From: Lingula anatina
Taxonomy: Eukaryota > Brachiopoda > Lingulata > Lingulida > Lingulidae
DNA length: 44,759 nt
Direction of reading: 5' to 3'
Assembly: GCF_001039355.2 (NCBI RefSeq)
Contig: NW_019775720.1
Span: 9,752 to 54,510, forward strand
Below, piece by piece: positions 32,456 to 42,295 of the stretch (position 1 is its first letter; the number at the start of each line of letters is the position of its first letter). The translations under genes and the position numbers were made by a program. Under the pieces are notes generated by a model. The model was given only the letters and a program-made list of their open reading frames with translations. It made no database searches and was not told the origin of the DNA.

Positions 32456-34320
32456 AATACTGAGAAAGAACCAGGACGTCATAAAATCGGCTACCCACGT
32501 CGCGTGCAAAATTTGCTGGCAGTTCATAAACAACCTAATGCCAAGGCTTGTGGCCTTTTTAATGTTAATAGTTAAAACTACAAGCCACAGGCATGAAAAA
32601 CACAGTAATCATTAACGCAGTTTTGCTTAATTCGATAAATAATTTTTGTGACCAGATTTTTGTTAATGACTCTTTCTTGTTAATGAGATAAACTGTTCAT
32701 ACACCACCATCAGTAACACCACGTGGATGTATCAGAGGGTTATTTTAGGTAGTAATTTAACAAAATAAGGATCTAATCAGTGCTAAAATGTCAGATAAAA
32801 CTACACTGCAGTATAGTGGCATATAAACATAAGAGAGAGAGAAATCAAAGACAGGCGTGAGTTTTTTTAAAAAATGGGATGTAATTCCTTTACAAATCAG
32901 GGTCCAATATGTCTCGTGTACAGACATAGATGACGTGGCTGACAAATGAGACGTTTCTGCTCTGAGGTGCTCTATAGCAAGCACTACTATTAATGGTTTT
33001 AAGTTTGTTTTTCTGATATTATTATACTCATATCCAATCAATGTTAAGATGTCATGTAAAACTAGACAGCAGCAGTAGTGGCTTAGACACCATGGCATTC
33101 CCATAGATTTAGATCTATTTATCTGGATCGACCTAACTCCTTGGGAGTTCACGCTCATTGCTGTCAGGTTCCGAGAGCTGAGCGCGCACAAAAGTTATTA
33201 CCCCCTTACAGCTTTTAGTAGGCGGGACAGACATTTAAGCCGGTCAGGCTGACAACGACAACAATCTAGTGAGGCTCCCCACTGGGATAGATCGATCTAA
33301 AAATCTATGGGAATGCACTCATATAAACATAAGAGACAGATCAATTAAAGACAAGAGTGTAATCGTATTAATCAAGACTGGTGGTTATGAAATATCTGTA
33401 ATTTTCAACAAAATCAATGAATGGTATATCTAGAAACGCGTTAGTTCAGAGTGTGTCTCCTGTTTGAATCAATGCATTTCAACCATGTACATATCGTGGA
33501 CTCGTGGTTCATCTGTTGCTTATCATATATTGGGGAGGGGTGAAATACCGGAGACAGATCACGTTTTCATTACATGTCACCAAAAGGTGTATGATGTGTG
33601 TATCACCGAGCCAAGACATGACACCCAGCTTGTTTTCTATTGTTTCGGCCGACCTTTTATAGTCTTGCATGTGTTATATTCACGTCCGATATTTTGTTCT
33701 CGACCTCCGCTTCGATTTCTTTTTTACAAAAATTTTCCCAAATATTTGTTTTCACCAGGATACAACAAATACGAAAATTTCATATTATGGGGTACCTTTT
33801 TCAAATAAATAAATAATCTCTACGGGTAAGTAAAAATAGTCACTTTATTGGAATTCGCCCATTACCCACCAGACTTTGTCGGAATCATCTTCACAGTACC
33901 AGACAATACATTAACTTAAATATTTTGGCAGTTTGTGACAAATTGCATTGCAATTCTCAACATCGATAAAATATTGTCGGTACATTGAGAACCTATATAC
34001 ACTGCATTATATATATTATTTTCCCGACCACTTGTGGATCGCTTCTTATTAGTCTTCTGAAGAAATAGCTACTTGGTTGAAGTCCTCACATGCAAGATAC
34101 AATCATTAAAATTTACTAATATATCAAAGACAAAATATCTACATCATGCCAACTTGGAATTTATATCAGTGAGACAAATTAAATCAAATCAAATCAAATT
34201 TGGGAAATAAAAGGAAAAAGGGTGGTAGCACTACGCCTACACATCATTGGATGCGTTAGGCGGTCTGCTATAAATACTGCGTTGGCACAACTAATGCAAC
34301 AGGTCTTTAAAATCGCCTTT
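32456..34320 (+). repeat. GT31 3'-flank module, copy 1
   Basis: The stretch after GT31-3 recurs in pieces. 32461-32750 matches 42400-42660. About 32930-33830 matches 41850-42290 and 42740-43130. About 33035-34320 matches 44759-43630 in inverted orientation. Several parts contain short open stretches, but none is conserved as protein. A MITE interrupts it at 33083-33320. Confidence 0.75.
33083..33320. mobile_element. MITE copy 4, with perfect 16-bp terminal inverted repeat
   Basis: gcattcccatagattt at 33095-33110 is exactly inverted at 33301-33316. The interior matches the copy at 18.9 kb. The uninterrupted homologous site is present in the window at 32813-32834 ('agtggcatataaacataag') and again at about 41970, which fixes the insertion limits to about 33083-33320. 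No clear target duplication is seen. Confidence 0.85.
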
Positions 34321-34689
34321 CCAATTTTCAGAAGTGCTCCATTTTTAGATATGCAAATTAGGTGAGTAATTATGTTGCATATTACTTAAACAAAATAACT
34401 GGCAGCCCCACTTTAATATCATGGTCTGCCTATTATCTATTGCATTTATAAGAACTCCCTGCACAGGTAGCAATGGGTTTCCTTCGAACACTTTTAAATA
34501 TCTATATATTTATGAAGAATTTTATGTATATTTATAAGAATTTTAAAATGAAATATAAGTCTTTACTGTGTATCAATGATTAGTTGAATACTGTAAATTA
34601 CAAAAGAATCCACGTGTAAATTCAATCTCCCTCTCTAAAATACCATAATGTAAAATTATCTTCAAGTTTGCCATTTCACTACAGAAAAT

Positions 34690-35050
34690 ACAAAATGGCA
34701 CCAGCAATGGTTCTTGCAACTCTTCTTCGTCTATTTAAGTGATTTCCGTCTGGGAACCCTGGTGTGAGTTCCCGGAGCATGGATCCTTCTTTGAACAGTT
34801 AATTTGCTAACATAAACCTGCAAAGCAAAGTCGGTACACGGTTCAAATCACCAAAGCTTTGACAGCATAAAAAGACGCGTGGCGTTGCTGGCACTAGTCG
34901 TGTTCGGGCGGCTACTTTGAGGTACTTTATGGGCATCACCAGTGTCCTCCATCCTTCTGCAAACAGTCTAACCAGACACACCACATATGGCGGCTATCTG
35001 GAGGAACTATATCCGCCTCCATCAGAGAAACCTTCCCTTTTCTTCAGTCA
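34690..35050 (-). pseudogene. Tc1/mariner transposase relic, N-terminal part
   Basis: Minus-strand frames give IAAICGVS, TVCRRMEDTGDAHKVPQSSRPN and, later, VSKLTVQRRIHA followed by RVPRRKSL. These match the paired helix-turn-helix region of Tc1 transposases (patterns 'ia..fgvs.stv...', 'tG.......sGRP', 'vs..TvrrrLhaaGl..r.prrkp'). Internal stops show it is dead. Confidence 0.65.
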
Positions 35051-35640
35051 TTTCTGGGCAACCGTACCATCACCATGGTAGCAACTTGACAGCCAGCAGA
35101 GCGTTAAACCTTCGGTGCTGTAATGCTTCTTTCACTGCTGTGAACCTTTAATTTTTAATAGAATTCAAATACATTTTTAACGAGGAAACTGCATCAAAAA
35201 AAGGATGAAAGCTGTGTGCCACCATACGTATACCTTAAGGTTAAGTCAATGAAAATAATACACAACCAAACTACATATATCTAGAAAATATGGGTTTTAT
35301 TTCTTTCTGGATTTCTGCACCAGACCTTCAGTCTGGGATACAGTGAACCATATTTTTCTGTTTTGTGTGAATTGATGTATTGATATAAGCATTCTCACGC
35401 TTAGAACCAGTAAATAGATTTCTGATAATTTTCCTGATGAAGTAAATTTAACTGGGGATGCCTATGAAATAATGGTAAGAATGAAAATAAATGGAAATTG
35501 TACCTCGATATGCCGTGTTTATTTTGTGAAGGGGAAAAAAACATCGTCAAAAATAAAGAACTATTTCGTCACAATTTACAACTGTTTAAAACAATGAACT
35601 GGCTACAATAGTTATGTAAAATACATATCACATTTTTTTT
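35051..35640. other. Intergenic stretch between Tc1 relic and GT31-4
   Basis: AT-rich sequence with no gene recognised. The last part (35640-35843) matches the 3' flank of GT31-2 (28180-28353). Confidence 0.4.
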
Positions 35641-35843
35641 TTTTTAATAAAGAAATAAGCAAAGCGACGCATCCAAGAGAAACCCATTCCCTTTCACATG
35701 AAAGCATGCACCTGTATTGGAATCCAACACATACATGTATGAATATTTTGATAGACTTTTAAAAAATATAACCCACAGTTTCCCAGCTGTATATACTATA
35801 GTTTAACGTTTTTTAACCTCTGAAAATAAGCATCCACAGTGTT

Positions 35844-36854
35844 TTAATGTTTGCAGGCTCTGTCTTTATTTTCATCATTATAAAGGCCACAAATTTCCGC
35901 GTTAGGGTTTTTGTGAATTGCCAACATATTTCGCACACGACACCGATCACGGAAGTTAAGTCGCCCTGGTTCATTGATAAAGGCCGAATTATGTTCAAGT
36001 GTGACCTGATTTTCATGTGCCAGGACAGATAAAAAGGCGTCTTCCAAGAAAAGGTGTTGCCATAACGACGCTGCGTGAAGAAGTTTAATGACGTCATAGG
36101 AAAGAAGTGACGCGAATCCAGCCACATAAGGTGGGTATTTGCTGTCACTGATCTCTTCTCGGGACTGGAAGTATTTATGGCGTGGATTGCGAAGCACAGG
36201 GGCATTTACATATTTAAAACCAACAAATAGGTTTCCAGATTTTTCTGCCGGACGTCTTGTCAGAAACCGTATGACGCCTTTGTAGTTAACGGTGACGTCA
36301 TGTCCACATTTCAGGACAAAACGCGTCCTAGGACAGTACTCTTCTACCCAGCGAAGAGCGAGAAGAGATTTCAATGTGTAATTTCTGTACGTGTCAACAA
36401 AATCGACTTTAATCAGATCCCCAAACTGGTGGTTTTCTTTTAGCATTCTTTTCTCCACATGTGATATTTTCGAGTTTCCTACAAAGAAGACGGTTTTAAT
36501 TGATTGCTCTAAGTATTTCGAAATATTTCCACAAGTTGTTCTAAACGTCAGTCTGGACTGGAAGTCTCGAGGATCAGATATAACTAGGACAAGAAGAAAC
36601 AGTCCCTCGTCCAAGCTGCAAGGAGCACCAAAAATGTAAGGATACCTTTTGATATGATACCACAGGTATGGTTTCTTCTTTAGCTTTTCCTCACAAACTG
36701 ACGCTGGCACTAAACAACTGGGCTGTGTTTCTTCTCTGGACATGTGACGATGTTTCATATTTAGCATACAAGTGAAAGTTATCATCAGAATCAACAAAGC
36801 GGCGTGGGCTGTGAAGAAAACGAAAACCATCCTCTTTTTCGTCGTGAAATCCAT
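35844..36854 (-). CDS. GT31 beta-1,3-galactosyltransferase-like protein 4
   Basis: Intronless, 336 residues, ATG at 36854-36852. Signal anchor MVFVFFTAHAALLILMITF after a short basic start, then the CLVPASVC block, RLTFRTTCG, FGDLIKVDFVDTYRNYTLK, YPPYVAG and EDA. GHD replaces DxD. The C-terminal tail has a small insertion (NDENKDRACKH) compared with its siblings. It is the closest relative of GT31-2 in protein and flanks, and divergent to GT31-5. The predicted location is the Golgi; enzymatic activity is uncertain. Confidence 0.88.
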   Translation of the reverse strand: MDFTTKKRMVFVFFTAHAALLILMITFTCMLNMKHRHMSREETQPSCLVPASVCEEKLKKKPYLWYHIKRYPYIFGAPCSLDEGLFLLVLVISDPRDFQSRLTFRTTCGNISKYLEQSIKTVFFVGNSKISHVEKRMLKENHQFGDLIKVDFVDTYRNYTLKSLLALRWVEEYCPRTRFVLKCGHDVTVNYKGVIRFLTRRPAEKSGNLFVGFKYVNAPVLRNPRHKYFQSREEISDSKYPPYVAGFASLLSYDVIKLLHAASLWQHLFLEDAFLSVLAHENQVTLEHNSAFINEPGRLNFRDRCRVRNMLAIHKNPNAEICGLYNDENKDRACKH

Positions 36855-36927
36855 GGTAGTCAGCAGTCAAATTACACCTCAGAAGATCTTTGAGAAAGAT
36901 AACTGTGTTGACACTTTCACCACGTGA

Positions 36928-36950
36928 GGGTTATGAATTATTACTCTCAC
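36928..36950. promoter_or_regulatory. 23-bp conserved block upstream of GT31-4
   Basis: Identical to 29428-29450 upstream of GT31-2, at a similar distance from the ATG. Confidence 0.45.
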
Positions 36951-37059
36951 AAAACTTAGCTTGAATAATGAAAAAACAGCTGCTAGAAATCGTTTAGACT
37001 ACGATTTCATCGTGCATATGTTCGACTCTAGTGACATTGCAATACAGCCCCTCAGGCTA

Positions 37060-38030
37060 TTTTAACTGATTATAAAATCTCGTCGGGAGTCTCCAGATTT
37101 GGGGACATATCTCCTGCTCTCCCGCTTCAGAACTAGACTAAAATTCTCCAAATCTCTCAGATCTTCTCTCTATCATTCTGTTAGAACGTGCGGTGAATTT
37201 ATTCATGAAAATGTACTTTCACACAGTTGCTTTCTTAGTTTCATCGCTGGGGGGTATTTCAATCAAATAGGGGAGACCTGGGCTAGTTAGACCCCGGGGT
37301 AAGTCCCCCCCCCCCCCACCAACTTATGAAAAAGTAACTATGGGGTAAAAAAAAATTGATCACATCATTTGGTAAGTGACCGTATCCAATAGTGCTAAGA
37401 AATCGACGGTCGTAAAGAAGTTTTATTTAGGCAGTGAGTCCAAAGGAAAGAATTTAGCATCTTAAGGTAACTTTTGATTAAGGCTGTCTCAGTGGGTTAG
37501 ATTAATGCATTGGAACAGGTTCTATGTAAAACTTTGATCAGATTTGTGTTTTAGGAGATTGTTTATGATTATCTTAATCAGTTTGGGTCAAAATAAGACC
37601 TGCTAAAACAACTAGAATAAGAAATTAGGAAACGAAAACTATTTATCATGATTCCTGAGCACAGCCGGAAGTACTTTCGGCGCAAGGTCATGACCTGGAT
37701 TTTCCCACGCTCACGACCAATCACAGAAGGGTTCAGTCAGAATGAGATTGACGTCACGATGCAAGGCCAGTTTGTCAGAAAAGTTGTAAAACTTCTCTTA
37801 TATAGTATATTCTAAATCAGCTGTCTGTACAAAACTAACTTCAAAAGTGAGGCAAATCGGAATTATGTTCAGATAACGTCGCTAACCATAAAAGTAATTC
37901 CCACATGTATCTTGTAAGTAACCATCTTTTCGGTACACGTACCGATCAAAAACAGAAAACATAAAGCCCAAAACGCTCTTATACATGTGACCAACTTTGT
38001 ATGAGCAGAAATATCGTCATGTATTGTGAA
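37060..38030. other. Intergenic stretch upstream of GT31-4
   Basis: 37060-37110 still matches the GT31-2 upstream flank ('cgggagt...ccagatttggggacatatct'). Beyond that no gene was recognised. It contains 'ggggagacctgggctagttagaccccggggtaagtcccccc', a phrase that looks like an interspersed repeat. Confidence 0.4.
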
Positions 38031-38039
38031 CAGGCTTAT

Positions 38040-38310
38040 ATGATTGTCATACATACTTGAGACTTGTGAAGCGCATACCCACGTGTCGAGGAGAAGTTTT
38101 GCCAGAGCCTCGTATGTAACACGAAGTTCTCCATATACAAATTGGCCACAGTTGGACTGACTGGGCTGCCCATGGCTGCTCCATGTTTCTGCTTATGGAA
38201 TTTTATAGATAAAGTATGTGGTGTTCAATACAATATCTAATAGCTCTGCCATATCATCTACTGACAGATTAGTACTTTCCGACATTTATAAGAGGGTCCT
38301 GGCCGCTGTG
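38040..38310 (-). pseudogene. Penelope-like element reverse-transcriptase relic
   Basis: The minus strand encodes LSVDDMAELLDIVLNTTYFIY and, one frame shift later, QKHGAAMGSPVSPTVANLYM followed by ENF. The block 'Q..G.AMGSP.SP..AnlyMe.fE' is typical of Penelope-like reverse transcriptases, with the preceding helix '..ell...l..tyF.f'. Only this part of the RT domain survives and it is frame-shifted. Confidence 0.8.
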
Positions 38311-38349
38311 CAACCTAGCGGTCAGAGAAAAACAACATCTCACGTCATT

Positions 38350-38385
38350 CCGATGAAGACCAACATCCATGTTGGCCGTAAGCTA
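38350..38385 (+). other. Degenerate hammerhead-like motif near Penelope relic
   Basis: 'ccgatgaagaccaacatccatgttggccgtaa' has a CNGATGA-like core, a stem (ccaac/gttgg) and a GAAA-like position that has decayed to GTAA. Penelope-like elements are known to carry hammerhead motifs in their terminal repeats. It is on the opposite strand to the RT relic, so the link is tentative. Confidence 0.3.
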
Positions 38386-38515
38386 ACGGCATGAAAGATT
38401 TGCGGCTTGTATTTGATGATTTTCATTTATGATCCAACTACCGAGCTAATGAACAATTACGGAGTATCCTCATTACGGGACGAATCCTAGCGTGTGAACA
38501 GGACACCTTTCTTCT

Positions 38516-38519
38516 ATTT

Positions 38520-38581
<62 letters not shown>

Positions 38582-38626
38582 CATAAGTGTTATTTATTTA
38601 TTTATTTATTTATCTATTTATTTAAA
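38516..38626. repeat. (TTC)n(TTA)n and (TTTA)n microsatellites
   Basis: Consecutive TTC, TTA and TTTA repeat tracts. Confidence 0.9.
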
Positions 38627-38659
38627 TATACACGAGAAATCTCCCCCTCCCCCATCAAG

Positions 38660-38822
38660 AGGGACAGCACAACACCAGAATGCTCAGTGTCTCCTCTAAC
38701 ACAATGAAGTGACACTCCATCCAATATCTTCATCCATCAATAGAGACAGCACAACACCAGAATGCTCAGTATTTCCTCTAACACAATGCAATAACACTCC
38801 ATCCAATATCTTCATCCATTAA
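38660..38822. repeat. 81-bp tandem duplication upstream of GT31-5
   Basis: 'gagacagcacaacaccagaatgctcagt...ctcctctaacacaatg...actccatccaatatcttcatccat' occurs twice. A single related copy is present at the matching place upstream of GT31-3 (about 30800-30880). Confidence 0.85.
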
Positions 38823-39278
38823 ACTGTATCTATTGACTTACGCTATTTATTAATATGGTGACATTCAGGGGTGTCTTATAGGCATTTTAGCCATTTGTAA
38901 ATCATTGTACACACCAGATTGAAAAGTACGAAAATCATTATTTTGCTTTTTTTCACCTAAAATCATATTCATTTATTCATTTATTGTTGTTGTTTTCATT
39001 ATTGATTTTCATATTTTATTTCTTTATTTTATTTGATTGTCATCATTTTTTAAAAAGCACGATTTGAAAATGTTTAGTGTGACACTTCAAAACAACAACA
39101 AAAACTCGTTAAATTGGACATGTGACAACATTATTGGCCAGGCGTAAAAATAATACATAGCCAGTGATGGTATTCATAGTATTATCTAACTAGAATTGAA
39201 CTATGCATACAGGCCTACCTTCCAGCTATGCGCCTTGTTATTGGCACTATGCTTATTTTAGTGCTTTGCAATTGACCA

Positions 39279-39284
39279 TATAAA
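39279..39284 (+). promoter_or_regulatory. TATA box of duplicated upstream promoter copy
   Basis: TATAAA 57 nt before the truncated reading frame at 39336, in the same context as at GT31-3 and GT31-5. Confidence 0.5.
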
Positions 39285-39335
39285 TTCATAGAGTTTGTCT
39301 GCTAGGACGAGGATTATATAACCAAGTGGAGAATA

Positions 39336-39404
39336 ATGAAACGAGATAGACCGATGTTTGCTTTCTTCACAATTCAAGCAACTTTGTTGCTTTTCTTCAC
39401 CTAA
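39336..39404 (+). pseudogene. Truncated GT31 N-terminus (22 codons)
   Basis: It begins MKRDRPMFAFFTIQATLLL like GT31-5, runs two more Phe and a Thr, then stops at TAA because the duplication joins the CDS to upstream promoter sequence. It encodes only the signal anchor. If the upstream promoter is used, it would sit in the 5' leader of a longer GT31-5 transcript as an upstream open reading frame. Confidence 0.7.
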
Positions 39405-39699
39405 TATCATATTCATTTATTTATTTATTGTTGTTGTTTTCATTGTTGATTTTAATATTTTATTTCTTTATTTAATTTGATTGTCATCATTTTTTTAAAG
39501 CACGATTTGAAAAATGTTTACTGTGACACTTCAAAACAACACCAACATTTCATTAAATTGGACATGTGACAACATTATTGGCCAGGCCTCTTTATAATAC
39601 ATACCCAATGATGGTATTCATAATGTTAAACAACCAGACCTTCCAGCTATATGCATTCACATTGACACTATGCTTATAGTAATGTTTCGCCATTGACCA

Positions 39700-39705
39700 T
39701 ATAAA
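39700..39705 (+). promoter_or_regulatory. TATA box of GT31-5
   Basis: TATAAA in 'ttgaccatataaattcatag', 57 nt before the ATG, conserved with GT31-3. Confidence 0.6.
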
Positions 39706-39756
39706 TTCATAGCATTTGCCTGCAAGGGTGAGGATTATATAACCAAGTGGAGAATT

Positions 39757-40743
39757 ATGAAACGAGATAGACTGATGTTTGCTTTCTTCACAATTCAAGC
39801 AACTTCGTTGCTTTTATCTATAACTTCCATCATCAAGGAGGATAGGGTCAAGAATTGCACACCCAAAAAGGAAAGCGAATGTTTAGTTCCAGCGTCAGTA
39901 TGTGAGGAAAAGCTACAGAAGAAACCATACCTGTGGTATCATATCAAAAGGTACCCGTACATTTTTGGTGCCCCTTGCAGCGTGGACAAGGAACCGTTTT
40001 TGCTCGTCCTAGTTATATCTGATCCTCGAGATTTCCAGTCCAGACTGACGTTTAGAAAAACTTGTGGAAGTGTTTCGGAATTCTTGGGGCAATCGATTAG
40101 AACCGTCTTCTTTGTAGGAAATTCAAATTTGCCACACGTGGGGGAAAAAATCGTAAAGGAAAGCGAGCAGTTTGGAGATCTAATTAAAGTGGATTTTGTT
40201 GATTCGTACAAGAATTATACATTGAAAGCTATTCTCGCTCTTCGCTGGGTAGCAGAGTATTGTCCTAGGACGCGTTTTGTCCTGAAATGTGGACATGACG
40301 TCACCGTTAACTACAAAGGCGTCATAAGGTATCTGACAAGACATCCGGCAGAAAAATATGGAAATCTATTTGTTGGTTTTAAATATGTAAATGCCCCTGT
40401 GGAACGCAGTCCACGTAGTAAGCACTTCCAGACCCTAGAGGAATTCAGTGACAGCAAATATCCGCCTTATGTGGCTGGATTCGCGTCACTTCTTTCGTAT
40501 GACGTCATCAAACTACTTAACGCAGCGTCGTTATGGAAACACCTTTTCATGGAGGACGCCTTTTTATCTGTCCTGGCACATGAAAATCACGTAAGTCTTG
40601 AACTTAATTCGGCCTTTGTGAATGAACCAGGACGTCTTAACTTCAGTGATCTGTGCCGTGTGCGAAATATGTTGGCAATTCACAAAAAACCTAATACGGA
40701 GATTTGTGACCTTTATAAAAGCGTAGATAAACCCTGCTATTAA
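39757..40743 (+). CDS. GT31 beta-1,3-galactosyltransferase-like protein 5
   Basis: Intronless, 328 residues, ATG at 39757. Signal anchor LMFAFFTIQATSLLLSIT, stem IIKEDRVKNC as in GT31-3, then CLVPASVC, RLTFRKTCG, FGDLIKVDFVDSYKNYTLK, YPPYVAG and EDA. DxD is replaced by GHD. The stop codon overlaps an ATTAAA. Its promoter region is tandemly duplicated upstream. A MITE lies 160 bp beyond the stop, and GT31 fragments follow at 42.3 kb. Golgi type II protein expected; substrate and activity not known. Confidence 0.88.
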   Translation: MKRDRLMFAFFTIQATSLLLSITSIIKEDRVKNCTPKKESECLVPASVCEEKLQKKPYLWYHIKRYPYIFGAPCSVDKEPFLLVLVISDPRDFQSRLTFRKTCGSVSEFLGQSIRTVFFVGNSNLPHVGEKIVKESEQFGDLIKVDFVDSYKNYTLKAILALRWVAEYCPRTRFVLKCGHDVTVNYKGVIRYLTRHPAEKYGNLFVGFKYVNAPVERSPRSKHFQTLEEFSDSKYPPYVAGFASLLSYDVIKLLNAASLWKHLFMEDAFLSVLAHENHVSLELNSAFVNEPGRLNFSDLCRVRNMLAIHKKPNTEICDLYKSVDKPCY

Positions 40744-40901
40744 AATACTCTGAATGCACCAGGACGTCATATATTCAGTTACCCCCGTCGTCTATTGTCT
40801 ACATCAGTGTTATCGCCGTCGCTGGCGTCGCCGTGCATGTGAATGTATAAGAGGTGGAATTTGTTGAGATGAACTGTACGATTTGAAACAGATGTGTGTG
40901 T

Positions 40902-41170
40902 CTTAGGGCGCATTCCCATATTTAGATCGATCTATCCCCGTGGGGAGTAATCTAGTGAGACTCCCCACGGGGATAGATCGATCTATCCCCGTGAGGAGTC
41001 TCACTAGATTACTGTCAGGTAATCCGGCTTAAATGTCCGTCCCGCCTACTACAAGCTGTAAGGGGGTAATTAACTTTCGTTCCCGCTCGGCTGACAGCTA
41101 TTTAGTGTGAACCCCCAGGGAGTTAGGTCGATCTAGTTGGATCGATCTAATCTCGGAGATGGGGTCTTAG
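40902..41170. mobile_element. MITE copy 5, rearranged, inverted orientation
   Basis: The ends are 'cttagggcgcattcccatatttagatcgatc' and 'ggatcgatctaatctcggagatggggtcttag'. The interior runs opposite to copy 1 ('actgtcaggtaatccggctta', 'taagggggtaattaac', 'agggagttaggtcgatcta'). The left end carries an extra inverted block: 'tccccgtggggag...agtgagactccccacgggga' repeated head-to-head. Confidence 0.8.
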
Positions 41171-41849
41171 GTAGACCAGTGATTATAATTAGCCTCTCAC
41201 CAATCGGCCATAAAAGCATAAAATTCTTAACAATTAAAAGATGAGATAAGAGATAAGATAAGAGTTTATTTAGCCAATTATAAAAACTGGAAACTATTTT
41301 CCTTTTGGAGCAAGTTTGATAATATACAGAGTAAAAGTAATACAATAGATTAATGAAGAATACTTGAGATCAAATGTAACTGCGTTACTGCACTTGGATA
41401 AAAGCTGTTTAAAAGCGTTTGCTGCCTTTAAAAGTTAAGAGTCTACTATGGCTTGGTGAAAAAAGTAAAAATTGATGATGCAGGATGAGAAGAGAGTCTT
41501 CCATGGTGTTTACAGTTCTTTTCTCAATTCTGTCTTTAAAAATGTCATCCAGCTTGGGGAGATCATGCCTGATAAAGTTTAAGCAAATGTGTATCATTTA
41601 CTTGTGTAACTATAAATTTTAGCTCAAACAACGAGGCACAAACAGGATTTATTACCGTTGCTTCGACATTAGTCTGGAATATTAACAAACATGTATAGCC
41701 ATAAATGACGCGGGTGACAAATTAAGCCACTCAACCAAGCATTCCAACTCGCCAGAGAAAGAAAACTCAAACTGTTTCTCCCCTCGACACCCTAACGGGT
41801 ATAAGAAGGATGACAAAAGAAGAAAGAAGACAAATTGGGTGTTTCTGGG
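41171..41849. other. Intergenic stretch after MITE copy 5
   Basis: No gene was recognised. It includes a short 'agatgagataagagataagataag' simple repeat at about 41240. Confidence 0.4.
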
Positions 41850-42295
41850 AGGTCTGAGGTGCTCTATGGCAAACACTACTACTTATGATATTAACAATGT
41901 TTTTTAAATTTTTTATCATGTTCATATCCAGTCAACGCTTAGGTGTCAGGTAAAACTATATACAGCATTACTGGCATATAAACATAACAGAAAGATAAAT
42001 CAAAGGACGGGGTTATATGGTATGTAAACAAGACTGGCGGTTATGTAATTTTTTTTAATTTTAACAAGACAATAAATGGTTTGTCTAGAATCATGTTCGA
42101 TTAATACTGGTTTTCCCGTTTTCATCACTTGAACTATACACTCATTGTCGACACGATGTTTTTTTTTTTTTTCTTTTGGTGGAGGGGTGAAAAACAGCAG
42201 ACGGGTCACAAAATGTTTTCAATACAAGTCAGCGAAAGGTGTATGATGCGTGATCCGGACGTCACACCCAGCTTGTTTCGGCCGACCTTTTCTGA
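41850..42295 (+). repeat. GT31 3'-flank module, copy 2 (truncated)
   Basis: It matches about 32960-33655: 'gaggtgctctat.gcaa.cactact', 'gtca.gtaaaactat', 'ggcatataaacata', 'gcgaaaggtgtatgatg', 'cacccagcttgttt' and 'cggccgaccttt'. It breaks off abruptly at about 42295, where GT31 coding sequence begins. Confidence 0.7.

Larger units (their letters stand above)
38940..39815 (+). repeat. Tandem duplication of the GT31-5 promoter and first codons
   Basis: About 38943-39395 and 39396-39815 are homologous in order: 'ttcacctaa.atcatattcattta', (GTT)n remnant, 'aagcacgatttgaaaa', 'ggacatgtgacaacattattggccagg', TATA box, 'ccaagtggagaat.atgaaacgagataga'. The unit is about 450 bp. The upstream copy stops after 22 codons. 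Confidence 0.85.

Noticed and set aside
32757-33191. 144-codon minus-strand open stretch in the GT31 3' module
   Set aside because: It runs into MITE copy 4, and the other module copies do not preserve the frame.
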